Source of the DNA: Natronomonas sp.
GTDB taxonomy: Archaea; Halobacteriota; Halobacteria; Halobacteriales; Haloarculaceae
Assembly (NCBI RefSeq): GCF_028274965.1
Contig: NZ_JAQCNO010000040.1
Coordinates: forward strand, 1 to 64,000
DNA: 64,000 bases
Direction of reading: 5' to 3'
Shown: positions 24,607 through 33,111 of the stretch, in pieces
How the letters are laid out: each line of letters starts with the position of its first letter
Numbering within the stretch: the first letter of the stretch is position 1
The notes under the pieces: generated by a model
Told to the model about the DNA's origin: nothing
What the model saw: the letters and a program-made list of their open reading frames with translations, nothing else
Database searches by the model: none
Program-made: the position numbers and the translations under genes

Positions 24607-25332
24607 CTACGTGACCGTCCGGATGAGAGCCGAGAGCTCCTCGCCGCCGCCCTCCGGGTCGGCCCACCCGTCGATCGCCCCCGACGGTCCGGCGCAGCCG
24701 GCGACGAAGAACCCGTCGTCGTACCAAAGCGCCAACCGCCCGACGATGCCGACCTCGGTTTCGGCGCCGGCTCCCGAATTTTTGCTTCCGCCCTGATCCT
24801 CGTCCCCGCTTCCGTTCCCGTTCCGAGTCCCATCCCTGCTTCCGTTCCCGTTCCCGTTTCCGTCCCCTTCGCCGTCCCTGCTTCCGTTTCCGCCCTCGTC
24901 TCCATTCCCGCTTCCGTTCGTCTCCGCGGTGATCGTTCCTCTGTACGGCGTCAGCCGCGCGTGGCGGTCCCCGGCTAACTCCACCCGTTCGGTCTCGCCC
25001 GTCCCGATCCGCTCGATCCCCCGGTCGTGGAGCTCCTCCGCGAAGGACTGCTTGGCCTCTCTGAGAACCTGCGGGCGGACGGCCGCTTTCGCTCCGAACG
25101 CGAGCGACGGGGTTATACCGAGCCGCGACACGAACAGAAACCGCCAGATCCGGTCCGGTCCGCCGGCCTCGACGACCGCCCGCCGGAGCTCGGCGTCCTC
25201 GTAGACGAGCGTTCGGCTCTCGACGGTGACGCCGAGACCCTCGAAGACGGTCTCCGAGCGGTCCGCCGAGCGGGTCCAACCCTGCGCTTCGAGTTCCGCC
25301 TCGGGGACCTCCGGGGGTGCTGGCGGGGCCAT
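24607..25332 (-). CDS. Unidentified haloarchaeal protein with Gly/Asn/Ser-rich linker
   Basis: A 241-residue protein with two ordered parts: residues 1-135 (RTLVYEDAELRRAVVEAGG, RIWRFLFVSRLGI) and a short C-terminal part (GIVGRLALWYDDGFFVAGCAGP). They are joined by about 60 residues of GNGNGSRDG low-complexity, written by cttccgttcccg-type DNA repeats. Convergent with trmI. No signal peptide or clear catalytic motif. I do not recognise the family. Confidence 0.65.
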   Translation of the reverse strand: MAPPAPPEVPEAELEAQGWTRSADRSETVFEGLGVTVESRTLVYEDAELRRAVVEAGGPDRIWRFLFVSRLGITPSLAFGAKAAVRPQVLREAKQSFAEELHDRGIERIGTGETERVELAGDRHARLTPYRGTITAETNGSGNGDEGGNGSRDGEGDGNGNGNGSRDGTRNGNGSGDEDQGGSKNSGAGAETEVGIVGRLALWYDDGFFVAGCAGPSGAIDGWADPEGGGEELSALIRTVT

Positions 25333-25437
25333 ACGGTGTCTCCGGACGAGACCCACTTAACCGACGGGGTGGTCGCGCGGACGGCGTCGCGGCTTCCGAC
25401 CCTCGACCGTCCGCACGCCGTGGTCCGCTCGCCGGTG

Positions 25438-26139
25438 TCACATCGCCGTCGGATCGACCCGGCTTCCGACCCAAAGCAGCGTCCCCAAGAGCGACACGAC
25501 CGCGAGCGGAACCATCCACTGCATCGCGGCGATAACCCCGGCGGAGGCCTGTACCCCGATGACGACGAGCAGTTGCGGCCCGCAGCACGCGAACCCCGAA
25601 ACGAGCCCCGGAAGGCCGGCGCTCGCGCCGGCCCCGGCGCCAAGCCGGCAGGCCGCTGGCCCGCGCCAGGAGACGACGGAGACCGCAAGCGTCACCCCGA
25701 CGAGAGCCGCCAGCCCGACCCCGAGCAGGAGGTTCACCGGCCCGAAGAGGTAGACGACCGGTCCGGCCTCTATCACGGCGACCGTCTCGTAGGCGAACGC
25801 CGACCGCTGCTCGAGGGCCGTCCCGAGCGGGTCGTCGACGACGAACACCTCGACGCCGCCGGTCCCCGACAGCGCCAGGTGCCGGATCGCCCACAGGTAC
25901 GTGAGCAGGTACGCCGCCGTCACGAGGACGAAGACCCCCTTTCCGTCCCGCCGACCGAGCGCCCCGCGGACGGCGATCCCCGTCCTCGAAACAACCCCGC
26001 CGAACCGCCCGATCCACCGCCGCCAACGCGACCGCCGTTCCGTCGCTCCGACGGCGCGGCCGGCCTCCCCTCGGATCCCGCCTTTCGTCGGCTCCCGATC
26101 CGGTCCCGCGGGGCTCTCCTCGCCGTCGCCGGGGCTCAT
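25438..26139 (-). CDS. Multi-pass membrane protein of unknown function
   Basis: A 233-residue protein: a basic cytoplasmic N-terminal ~50 residues (MSPGDGEESPAGPD...RRSRWRRWIGRF), then about five membrane helices (VFVLVTAAYLLTYLWAI, VVYLFGPVNLLLGVGLAALVGVTLAVSVV, LPGLVSGFACCGPQLLVVIGV, MVPLAVVSLLGTLLWVG). The vicinal cysteines in FACCGPQ could bind metal or form a disulfide. Start overlaps the stop of the DUF3179 gene by ATGA, suggesting a shared process at the membrane. Confidence 0.7.
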   Translation of the reverse strand: MSPGDGEESPAGPDREPTKGGIRGEAGRAVGATERRSRWRRWIGRFGGVVSRTGIAVRGALGRRDGKGVFVLVTAAYLLTYLWAIRHLALSGTGGVEVFVVDDPLGTALEQRSAFAYETVAVIEAGPVVYLFGPVNLLLGVGLAALVGVTLAVSVVSWRGPAACRLGAGAGASAGLPGLVSGFACCGPQLLVVIGVQASAGVIAAMQWMVPLAVVSLLGTLLWVGSRVDPTAM

Positions 26140-27362
26140 AGCCCGACCCGCTCGCTGTCCGGGTAGAACCCGTTCCAGGCGAACCACATCGCGTCGAAGG
26201 CGACGATCCGTTCCAGCGGTAGCTCCCCGGCTGCCGCGATGTCGCCGTCGACCGAGTACCCCTCCGCCGTCGGCGTCACGTCGACCCCGCCGGGGTCGGC
26301 GTACACGTACCCCGTCGCCAGCCCCTCGTCGGCGACCGCAACGACCGATTGTGACCCGACGGAGCCCGTCAGAACCGACTCCTCGAGCAGCGTTCGCTTG
26401 TCGAAGGCGATCGCCCCCTCGCTCGTCCGCGCGCCGATGACAACGCGCTTTCCGTCCAGTTCCGGGTCGGCCAGCAGCGGAAAGCTCGGCGACCTCGGTT
26501 CGCCGACCGCGTAGTGCCCCGACACGGGGGTGTACGAGCCGTACGGATCCCTGTTGTAATCCCGCGCCGACCCCGTCTTCTCGGTCATGACGAGCGTATC
26601 GGGGTGTCTGTCGCTCCAGCGTTCCCACGTCGTCCACACGAGACGGAACTCCCGAAGCGACCGTCCGACGAGTTCCTCGCCGCCCCCGCGGTCGCCCCTG
26701 TTTCGCGCCTCGGTCGCCGTCGCCGCCACCTGCGGCCACCGGACGTCGAACGTCCGATCCCACATGATCAGATTCGAGTTGACGAGCCGCCCGGAGACGC
26801 CGAACCCGGTCCCGCCGCGGTAAAACCCCTGGGCGGTGCCGGTCAGCGGACAGTACGTCACCGCGACCGGCTCCCCGCCGACGACGTCGTTCGCGATCTC
26901 GTGGCTGACGAGGATCCGCTGGGGGTACGCCCGGACGTCCCCGTCGATCGAGACCCCGAACACCCGCTCGCAGGCCGGCATCGAGACCGCCGCCGCCGGC
27001 GCGAACCGCGGCTCGTCGACCGACGGGATGCCGTCGTGACCGACCCCCCCGCTCTGGTCGCCGTCGACGAACGCCGTCCGCTCGTGGCCGAGGTGTAACG
27101 TCTCGTCCCGAAGCGGTATTTCGCCGTCGTCGTACGACGTACTCGGCGTCCCCTGTGCCGTCTCGATCTCCGCGGGCCGACGCCCGCCGGATAGCTCCAC
27201 CGTCCCGTCGGTGTCCGCGCAGGCGACACCGAGGTCCGCCTGTACCGACCCGGCGGGTTCGGCGCTCCCGCCGGAGCCGCCGAACCGATCGAGACACCCC
27301 GCGGCACCCACCGCTCCGGACCCCGCGAGCGCCGCGAGCAGCCGCCGCCGGGAGTGATTCAT
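26136..27362 (-). CDS. DUF3179-domain secreted lipoprotein
   Basis: A 408-residue exported protein. The N-terminus MNHSRRRLLAALAGSGAVGAAGC has a twin-arginine-like RRR and a lipobox AAGC, so a Tat-exported lipoprotein. The body matches DUF3179 (YPQRILVSHEIANDVVGG, VAVTYCPLTGTAQGFYR, MWDRTFDVRWPQ), a family whose function is unknown. I start at the second methionine (27362) because the twin-arginine motif then lies at the expected place. Coupled to the membrane protein downstream. Confidence 0.85.
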   Translation of the reverse strand: MNHSRRRLLAALAGSGAVGAAGCLDRFGGSGGSAEPAGSVQADLGVACADTDGTVELSGGRRPAEIETAQGTPSTSYDDGEIPLRDETLHLGHERTAFVDGDQSGGVGHDGIPSVDEPRFAPAAAVSMPACERVFGVSIDGDVRAYPQRILVSHEIANDVVGGEPVAVTYCPLTGTAQGFYRGGTGFGVSGRLVNSNLIMWDRTFDVRWPQVAATATEARNRGDRGGGEELVGRSLREFRLVWTTWERWSDRHPDTLVMTEKTGSARDYNRDPYGSYTPVSGHYAVGEPRSPSFPLLADPELDGKRVVIGARTSEGAIAFDKRTLLEESVLTGSVGSQSVVAVADEGLATGYVYADPGGVDVTPTAEGYSVDGDIAAAGELPLERIVAFDAMWFAWNGFYPDSERVGL

Positions 27363-27602
27363 CACTACGTACACACGTCGGCCCCCGGCATAAACGCCGA
27401 GCGACTGTGTGACCGCGCCGCACAGCGGCGACGACGCCTCAGGGGCGCGGAACGAACGACACGCGCGTTCTCGGAGCGCCTCACGCGGGATAGGAGAGCG
27501 TCAAAGACGAGGAGAGGCGAGCGTCAGAGGCCAAAATAGCCCGACGTTAGAGCACGACAGGCGACGACGCGCACCCCCGCTACACCCGCCGTTCGGACCG
27601 CG

Positions 27603-27929
27603 TCAGTGGTCGTCCTCGCGCCACTTGTGCTCGCAGTCGGTGCAGGTGAAAAAGCGGGTCTCCGACTCGTCGGCCGCCCGGATCTGCTTCATCTCGTAGC
27701 GCGCCCGGTCGTTTCCGCACTCGGGGCACCGCACCGTCGTCGTCGGGCCGATCTCGGCGTCGTCGACCTCCGACATGTCGACGGGGCCGCTGTCGGTGTC
27801 CTGACCCTCAGTCGTGACCATGCTCCCCTCGTTGTCCGCGTCGCGCTCCTTGGTGAACTCACAGGAGCCACAGACCCACAGCCCGCCGTCGCTGTGCATC
27901 ATCGAACCGCACTCGTCGCAGAATTCCAT
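27603..27929 (-). CDS. tfs: Transcription factor S (TFIIS-like)
   Basis: A 108-residue RNA polymerase cleavage factor. An N-terminal zinc ribbon (MEFCDECGSMM, WVCGSCEF) is followed by a C-terminal ribbon (RCPECGNDRARY, FFTCTDCEHKW) carrying the catalytic Asp-Glu loop AADESETRFF. It rescues backtracked RNA polymerase. A gttaaata TATA-like box lies about 25 nt before its ATG. Divergent from the MFS gene. Confidence 0.95.
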   Translation of the reverse strand: MEFCDECGSMMHSDGGLWVCGSCEFTKERDADNEGSMVTTEGQDTDSGPVDMSEVDDAEIGPTTTVRCPECGNDRARYEMKQIRAADESETRFFTCTDCEHKWREDDH

Positions 27930-28097
27930 ACCGTACCGTCCGGCACGCGACGTATTTAACTACCGGGATCCTCCCCCCGGCCGACGTCGCAGACCCCTCG
28001 CGGCGTTCGCTCCGGGCGTTCGAGCCCTCGCCCCCGCGCTCGGGCTCGGAGAACGCCTTCGGAAACGTGATACCGCGCCGCCTCGTCGCTCCGGTAG

Positions 28098-29390
28098 ATG
28101 TTCGGGACGGACCGGCGGGTCGTCGTGCTGGCGCTGGCCCGGATGGCCGACGCGGTCGCGAACTCGTTTCTCATCATCGTGTTGCCGCTGTACGTCGCCA
28201 GCGGCGAACTCGCGTTGCCGGGCTACGAGGGCGCGGCAGTCCTCGGCGTCCCCGTCACGCTCGAGTTACTCATCGGTCTCGCGCTGTCGCTTTTCGGATT
28301 TCTGAACAGCTTCGCACAGCCCTTTACCGGCCGGCTCTCCGATCGGACCGGCCGCCGGAAGGTGTACATCCTCTTCGGGCTCGTCGTGTTGGCCGTCACG
28401 AGCGTCGCCTACGCGCTCGTCGAGAGCTACGAGGCGCTGTTGGTCGTCCGGGCGATCCAGGGGCTCGGCGGCGCGTTCGTCATTCCGACGACCATCGCCT
28501 TGGTCAACGACCTCGCGCGCACCGACGCCGAGCGCGGGGGCAACTTCGGCGTGTTCAACACGTTCCGGCTCATCGGGTTCGGGTTCGGCCCGGTCGTGGC
28601 CGGTCTCGTCGTCCAGGCCGGGCCGTACGCGCTGCCGTACGGCGCGGTGCTTTCGGGGTTCAACGCCGCCTTCGGCGTCGCCGTCGTCGGCGCCCTGGTC
28701 AGTTTCACGCTCGTGACTGTCCTCATCGAGGACCCACAGACGGGGGCCGCCGACGCCGGCGAGGACCTCTCGATCGCGGTCCTCGACGACGGCAGCGCGC
28801 GCCTCCTCGATCCGGTCTTCGTCCTCGGCGTCGGGACGCTGTTCATGGCGATCTCCATCGCCCTGTTCGCGACGCTTCAGGAGCCGGTCAACCGCCGACT
28901 CGGTCAGGGGCCGACGTGGTTCGGCGTCCAGTTTTCCGCCGTCGTGCTCGCGAACGTCGTCCTCCAGGTTCCGATCGGACGCGCCGCCGACCGGATCGGC
29001 CGGAAGCCGTTCCTGACGTGGGGGCTGGCGCTTCTCATTCCCGCCGTGTTGGCACAGGGGCTCGTCACCGGCCCGTGGCCGATGCTTTTCGCCCGCCTCG
29101 TCCACGGCGTGTCGGTCGCAATGGTGTTCGCCCCGGCGCTGGCGAGCGCCGGTGACATCGCCGGCGAGGGCGAGTCCGGCACGACGCTTTCGGTGCTGAC
29201 GACCGCGTTCGGGTTCGGCACCGCGATCGGCCCGCTCGTCTCGGGGGCGCTCTTCGGCTACGGCTTTCTGGTCCCCTTCGCCGTCGGCGCGGGCCTCGCC
29301 GCTGCCGCGCTGTTGCTCGTCGTCACGCAGATCGACGAGACGCTCGAGGGGGCCGTCTCCGTCGGCTCGCTCGTCCGCCCCGGCGACTGA
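28098..29390 (+). CDS. Major facilitator superfamily transporter
   Basis: A 430-residue transporter with 12 predicted helices. The signature loop GRLSDRTGRRKVYILFGL follows helix 2 and is repeated in the C-terminal half as GRAADRIGRKPFLTWGL. The substrate cannot be inferred, but the layout is drug- or sugar-efflux-like. No regulator is adjacent. Confidence 0.9.
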   Translation: MFGTDRRVVVLALARMADAVANSFLIIVLPLYVASGELALPGYEGAAVLGVPVTLELLIGLALSLFGFLNSFAQPFTGRLSDRTGRRKVYILFGLVVLAVTSVAYALVESYEALLVVRAIQGLGGAFVIPTTIALVNDLARTDAERGGNFGVFNTFRLIGFGFGPVVAGLVVQAGPYALPYGAVLSGFNAAFGVAVVGALVSFTLVTVLIEDPQTGAADAGEDLSIAVLDDGSARLLDPVFVLGVGTLFMAISIALFATLQEPVNRRLGQGPTWFGVQFSAVVLANVVLQVPIGRAADRIGRKPFLTWGLALLIPAVLAQGLVTGPWPMLFARLVHGVSVAMVFAPALASAGDIAGEGESGTTLSVLTTAFGFGTAIGPLVSGALFGYGFLVPFAVGAGLAAAALLLVVTQIDETLEGAVSVGSLVRPGD

Positions 29391-29529
29391 GGGCCGCCCA
29401 GACCCGATCGGATCCGATTTGACCTGCCCCGCCCCGACAGCCCGGGCGTCCCGATCGGGAGCCGAAGCCGGACCCGCCCCCGGATCCGGTTCCGGGAAAC
29501 ATATGGCTGTCCTCGACCAACGTTCGGGT

Positions 29530-29898
29530 ATGACCGACGACGTGTTCGTGTACGACGACGACTGTGGGTTCTGCACCTGGTGGGCCGACTTCTTCGCACA
29601 GCGGACCGACCTCGAGATCGTCGGCTTCGCGGAGTTGACCGACGAGCACCTCAAGCGGCTCCCCGAGGAGTACGAGTCCTGCTCGCACCTGCTGACCGAC
29701 CGGACCGTGTACTCCTGTGGGGCGGCGATCGAACAGGCGCTGGTCCGGGCCGACCTCCCGCCGGGGTCGAAACAGATCGTCGACTTCCTCGGGCAGTTCG
29801 AGGACTACAACCGGTTCCGCGAGCGGGCCTACCGCGAACTCGCCGACCGCCGCGGCCTGTGGGGCCAGTTCGTCTCGAAGGACCGCCTCGACCGATAA
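29530..29898 (+). CDS. DCC-family thiol-disulfide oxidoreductase (DUF393)
   Basis: A 122-residue protein. The family motif is VYDDDCGFCTWWADFF with the CGFC active-site pair, and the following FAELTDEHLKRL, YSCGAAIEQAL and RERAYRELADRR complete the domain. The start MTDDVFVYDDDCGFC was preferred over an earlier Met 27 nt upstream because the family begins close to the motif. Confidence 0.85.
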   Translation: MTDDVFVYDDDCGFCTWWADFFAQRTDLEIVGFAELTDEHLKRLPEEYESCSHLLTDRTVYSCGAAIEQALVRADLPPGSKQIVDFLGQFEDYNRFRERAYRELADRRGLWGQFVSKDRLDR

Positions 29899-30002
29899 CC
29901 GCGCCGACGGCCGCGTCCGGACACCGACACCTCCTCTTCTTCGCTTCGCGTCCTGTGCGTTCCGGCCGTCGACGCCACCCCAACGGCGCGAAAGGGGTAT
30001 AG

Positions 30003-30011
30003 TTTTAAATA
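30003..30011 (+). promoter_or_regulatory. TATA box of the lipase-like gene
   Basis: ttttaaata lies 24 nt before the ATG at 30035, predicting a leaderless transcript. Confidence 0.65.
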
Positions 30012-30034
30012 CGTCCACCCTGTGTTCGGTTGAT

Positions 30035-30907
30035 ATGGCGGCTGGTACACCTACCCACGGGCTGTCCATCCCCTGGACGATCCTGGGTAGCCTGCGGGAA
30101 CTCCGGGAGGCGAAGCGTCAGGACGGGTGTGCCGTGGACTGCGAGCACGACCGGACCGACGACAGCCGGCTCCCGTGGTCGACGGACGGCGAGTACGGCG
30201 GCTGGGGCGGCAACGAACACCACGGAACGGGCGACGAGAGCGGCGGGACGCCGGTCGTGTTCGTCCACGGCAACCAGCGGGACGCCTGCGACTGGGAGCC
30301 CCACGCCGAGTTCTTTTTGCGGCGCGGCTACACCGGCGACGACCTGTGGGCCATCACCTTCCGGGAGGGAACGCCGACCCACGAGTCGATGGCCGAGCAA
30401 CTGGACGAGTTCGTCGGGCGGGTCCGGGAGCACACCGGCGCGGAGTCGGTCGCCGTCGTCGGCCACAGCCTCGGCGTCACGGGCCTCCGGTACTGGCTTT
30501 TGAGCCGCGATCGCTTCGCGTGGGTCGACACCCTCGTCGGGCTGGCCGGGGCGAACCACGGGACCGTTCTCAGCACGATGTGCGTCGACGCCGGCATGAG
30601 CGACGGCGCCTACCGCAGCAGCGAGTTCCTCCGGGCGGACTACGACGAACTCCACGAACACCCCCTTTCGGTGCTGAACCTGAACGAGACCCCCGGCGAT
30701 GTCGAGTACTACACGCTCCGGGGAACCGACGACGCGCTGTTTTGGCGCTGTCAGGACAGCCCGGTGTTGGAGGGCGCGACGAACGTTCTCCTGGAGACGG
30801 ACCACGACGGCGTCCGGACGGACCAGAAGGCCATGGAACACATCTACCAGTGGGTCTCGGGGGTCCACCCGTACAACCTCCAACACCAGGTCTCGACCCC
30901 CTCGTAG
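30035..30907 (+). CDS. Class-2-lipase-like alpha/beta hydrolase (paralogue A)
   Basis: A 290-residue hydrolase. The oxyanion region is VVFVHGNQRDACDWEPHAEFF, the nucleophile elbow is VVGHSLGVTGLRYW with Ser, and the late HDGVRTDQKAMEHIYQWV carries the expected His. An N-terminal block (DGCAVDCEHDRTDDSRLPW) conserves two cysteines. No signal peptide, so cytosolic. It is highly similar to the gene at 49138-50037 beside the PHA synthase genes. A lipase/esterase or PHA-depolymerase-like role is plausible. Confidence 0.8.
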   Translation: MAAGTPTHGLSIPWTILGSLRELREAKRQDGCAVDCEHDRTDDSRLPWSTDGEYGGWGGNEHHGTGDESGGTPVVFVHGNQRDACDWEPHAEFFLRRGYTGDDLWAITFREGTPTHESMAEQLDEFVGRVREHTGAESVAVVGHSLGVTGLRYWLLSRDRFAWVDTLVGLAGANHGTVLSTMCVDAGMSDGAYRSSEFLRADYDELHEHPLSVLNLNETPGDVEYYTLRGTDDALFWRCQDSPVLEGATNVLLETDHDGVRTDQKAMEHIYQWVSGVHPYNLQHQVSTPS

Positions 30908-30964
30908 CCTCGACCGTCGTAGCTCCGACCGTCGTAGCCTCGACCGTCGTAGCTCCGACCGGCG
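30905..30964. repeat. 30-bp direct repeat, two copies
   Basis: Two adjacent copies of a 30-bp unit, itself built from two near-identical 15-mers (cctcgaccgtcgtag and ctccgaccgtcgtag). It follows the lipase-like gene stop and lies in the short gap before the next gene. Confidence 0.75.
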
Positions 30965-30998
30965 TCATCCTTACCAGCCGCGGCGACCTCTACCACGC

Positions 30999-31277
30999 AT
31001 GGCCGATCGAATCATGCGGGTCAACGCGTACACGACGCTCGATCTCATAGACGGCGAGGCCGAAGGCCACGGGTTCACCGAGGAGGCCTACGCCGTGTTG
31101 AACGTGACGAGCCCCCGGGAGGACCCCGATCACGTCTCGCTGCAACTCGAACTCGACAACACCGAACTCGAGGAGCTACGCCCCCACGCCGACACCGTTC
31201 GGCTCTCCGCGACGGAGGCCAGAGAGCTGGCCGAGGACCTCGAGAAACACGCCGCCAAGGTCGACGCGGCCGAGTGA
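30999..31277 (+). CDS. DUF6360-like haloarchaeal protein
   Basis: A 92-residue soluble protein, MADRIMRVNAYTTLDLIDGEAEGHGFTEEAYAVLNV. It matches a haloarchaeal conserved family I recall as DUF6360, with LELDNTELEELRPHADTVRLSATEARELAEDLEKHA. Function unknown. A start five codons later (MRVNAYTTLD) is also possible. Confidence 0.7.
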   Translation: MADRIMRVNAYTTLDLIDGEAEGHGFTEEAYAVLNVTSPREDPDHVSLQLELDNTELEELRPHADTVRLSATEARELAEDLEKHAAKVDAAE

Positions 31278-31311
31278 GCGGCGCCGTGTCGCCGTTTCGT
31301 CCCCGCCCGCG

Positions 31312-31635
31312 TCACTCCGCCGGTCCGAACCGGTAGGTCAGGACCTCGCTCGTGTCGTCCCACTCGAACCCGCCCGGGTGGACCTTCCGCATCCGGGCCT
31401 TGTAGGCCTCCAGCGACGGCGACCCCTCCCGTTTTGCGTCGACGTCGGTCAGGTCCCCGAGCGTCCGCTCTTCGACGCGGTCGATCTCGAAGGTCGTCCC
31501 GTCGAGTTCGAACGTGTCGCCGGCCTCGGCGTACCGGGTGCCGGCTCCGCGGCTGAGCTGCGTGATCTCGCCGTCGAGAACGGCGCTCTTTACGCGGTCG
31601 TTCGGCAACAGCGCGTCGGGATCGATCTCGCCCAT
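31312..31635 (-). CDS. ASCH-domain protein
   Basis: A 107-residue small beta-barrel protein. The C-terminal LGDLTDVDAKREGSPSLEAYKARMRKVHPGGFEW is the ASCH signature (GDL.DVDA.REG), an RNA-binding PUA-like fold. Some members are RNA-modifying or nucleoside deaminase enzymes; the substrate is open. Monocistronic. Confidence 0.82.
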   Translation of the reverse strand: MGEIDPDALLPNDRVKSAVLDGEITQLSRGAGTRYAEAGDTFELDGTTFEIDRVEERTLGDLTDVDAKREGSPSLEAYKARMRKVHPGGFEWDDTSEVLTYRFGPAE

Positions 31636-31835
31636 GCGTGGCGTAGGCGCGCCACCGACTTAACCGGTGAGGCCGCCGCCGACTCAACGAATGAACTCGA
31701 CACCACCGAGGCGACGATGACCCCGCCGATCCGACCGCCGGGGCGGTTTCACGCCTCCGAGTCCTCCGCCCGCAGCTTCGCGGTTTCCCTACCGGCGGGC
31801 TCCGTTTCCGTCCGCTTTCGGCGCTCGGTTCCCGT

Positions 31836-32198
31836 TCAGCCGGCGAGGATCCCGCCGATCGCACCGCCGATCGCGCTGTCGACCGCCAGAAGGAGCGCGA
31901 TCACCGCGCCGATCGCGAAGACCCCGAGCCCGCCCAACAGCCCGAACGGACCGGCGACGCCGGCCCCGACGACGGAGACGACGATCGCCAACAGCACGGC
32001 GACGACGAGCCCGCCAAGGGCTCCGGCCAAGAGCCCGTGCCACGCGCCGTCGCCGAGTCCGCTCCCGCCGAGATACCCCGCGACCCCGCCGCCGAGCAGC
32101 CCCGCGCCGACGTGTCCGATCACCGGGATCGCAAACGCGAACACGCTCGCGACGACCCCGACCGCGAACCCGACGAGAACCGCCTTCCAGTCAGTCAT
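31836..32198 (-). CDS. DUF5518-like small membrane protein
   Basis: A 120-residue hydrophobic, glycine-rich protein with about four helices (GFAVGVVASVFAFAIPVIGHVGAGLLGGGVAGYL; VVAVLLAIVVSVVGAG; FAIGAVIALLLAV). The family is common in haloarchaea (DUF5518) and of unknown role. Separated from the upstream ASCH gene by a 200-bp gap with no gene. Confidence 0.75.
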   Translation of the reverse strand: MTDWKAVLVGFAVGVVASVFAFAIPVIGHVGAGLLGGGVAGYLGGSGLGDGAWHGLLAGALGGLVVAVLLAIVVSVVGAGVAGPFGLLGGLGVFAIGAVIALLLAVDSAIGGAIGGILAG

Positions 32199-32359
32199 GT
32201 CCGGACACTCGCGGGCAGCGGCTAAACCGCTACCGGCCGAGGCGACGGCCGGCCCGAAAACAGGGGCGTGGGTCCACCCGGAGCCGCCGGCTCCGGGGTC
32301 TCCGTTTCGAGCGTTGAGCCGCGGTGACAGATGAAGCCGCTCGGCCCCCGATCGGAGCC

Positions 32360-32776
32360 ATGAGCGACACGAGGGTTCTTCTCGTCGAGGACAGCGGCTT
32401 CATGGCAACGCACACGTCGGGAACGCTCGAATCGGTCCACGGCATGACCGTCCGGATCGCCGGAACGGCGCGCGAAGCCCGGACGCTTCTCGCCGACGGC
32501 GGGTTCGACTGTCTCGTCGTCAACACGCAACTCCCCGGCGAAAACGGCATCGAGTTCGTCCGGTCGGTCCGGAACGACGACGACCTCCCGGCGGTGCCGG
32601 CGATACTCTTCACCAGCGGGAACCTCGAGACCGTCGCCGGCGACGCCTTCGCGGCCGGCGTCGTCGACGTCGTGAGCAAGGACCACCACGCCGGCAACTC
32701 TATGGACGTGTTCGCAAACCGGATCGAGGTCGCGATCGACGCGTTCGAGCGACGGAAACGGCTCGGAACGACCTGA
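32360..32776 (+). CDS. Receiver-domain protein lacking the phospho-acceptor aspartate
   Basis: A 138-residue stand-alone CheY-like receiver. The acidic pair is retained in LLVEDSGF, the switch Thr in ILFTSGN and the Lys in VVSKDH. At the phospho-acceptor position, however, the sequence is CLVVNTQLPGENGIEF: Asn replaces Asp (compare CLLSDYKMPEMNGIEL in the kinase at 55636). No output domain. It is probably an atypical, phosphorylation-independent receiver that signals through binding. Confidence 0.85.
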   Translation: MSDTRVLLVEDSGFMATHTSGTLESVHGMTVRIAGTAREARTLLADGGFDCLVVNTQLPGENGIEFVRSVRNDDDLPAVPAILFTSGNLETVAGDAFAAGVVDVVSKDHHAGNSMDVFANRIEVAIDAFERRKRLGTT

Positions 32777-32901
32777 AGGGCCGGTCTGCGTCGTCCCCGA
32801 CTACCGCCTCGAGCGCCGCCGCGTTCGGCCCGTTCCGACGCCGCCCGCCGCTCCGGCGCGCCTTCGAAGCGTTTTTCTCCCGCACCATCGCACTCTACCG
32901 C

Positions 32902-33111
32902 ATGGACCGAGACGCCGTCGTCGAGGCCGTGGTCGCGCTTTTCGGTGTCGTGACGCTCGCGGCCGTCATCATCTGGATCGGCTCCGCCTACACGAACGGC
33001 GGGACGGATCTCGGGCTCACCGATCAGGGCGGCATCGCTCTGGTCGGCGCGATCGCCTTTTTCATCCTGTTCATGTCCGCGATCGGCCTCGGTCTCTCCC
33101 GGCGCTACTGA
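32902..33111 (+). CDS. Two-helix small membrane protein
   Basis: A 69-residue protein with two hydrophobic helices (VEAVVALFGVVTLAAVIIWIG and GGIALVGAIAFFILFMSAIGLGL) and a short TM-flanked loop. Overlaps the priL gene tail to tail by 7 bp. Haloarchaeal conserved hypothetical; no function. Confidence 0.65.
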   Translation: MDRDAVVEAVVALFGVVTLAAVIIWIGSAYTNGGTDLGLTDQGGIALVGAIAFFILFMSAIGLGLSRRY

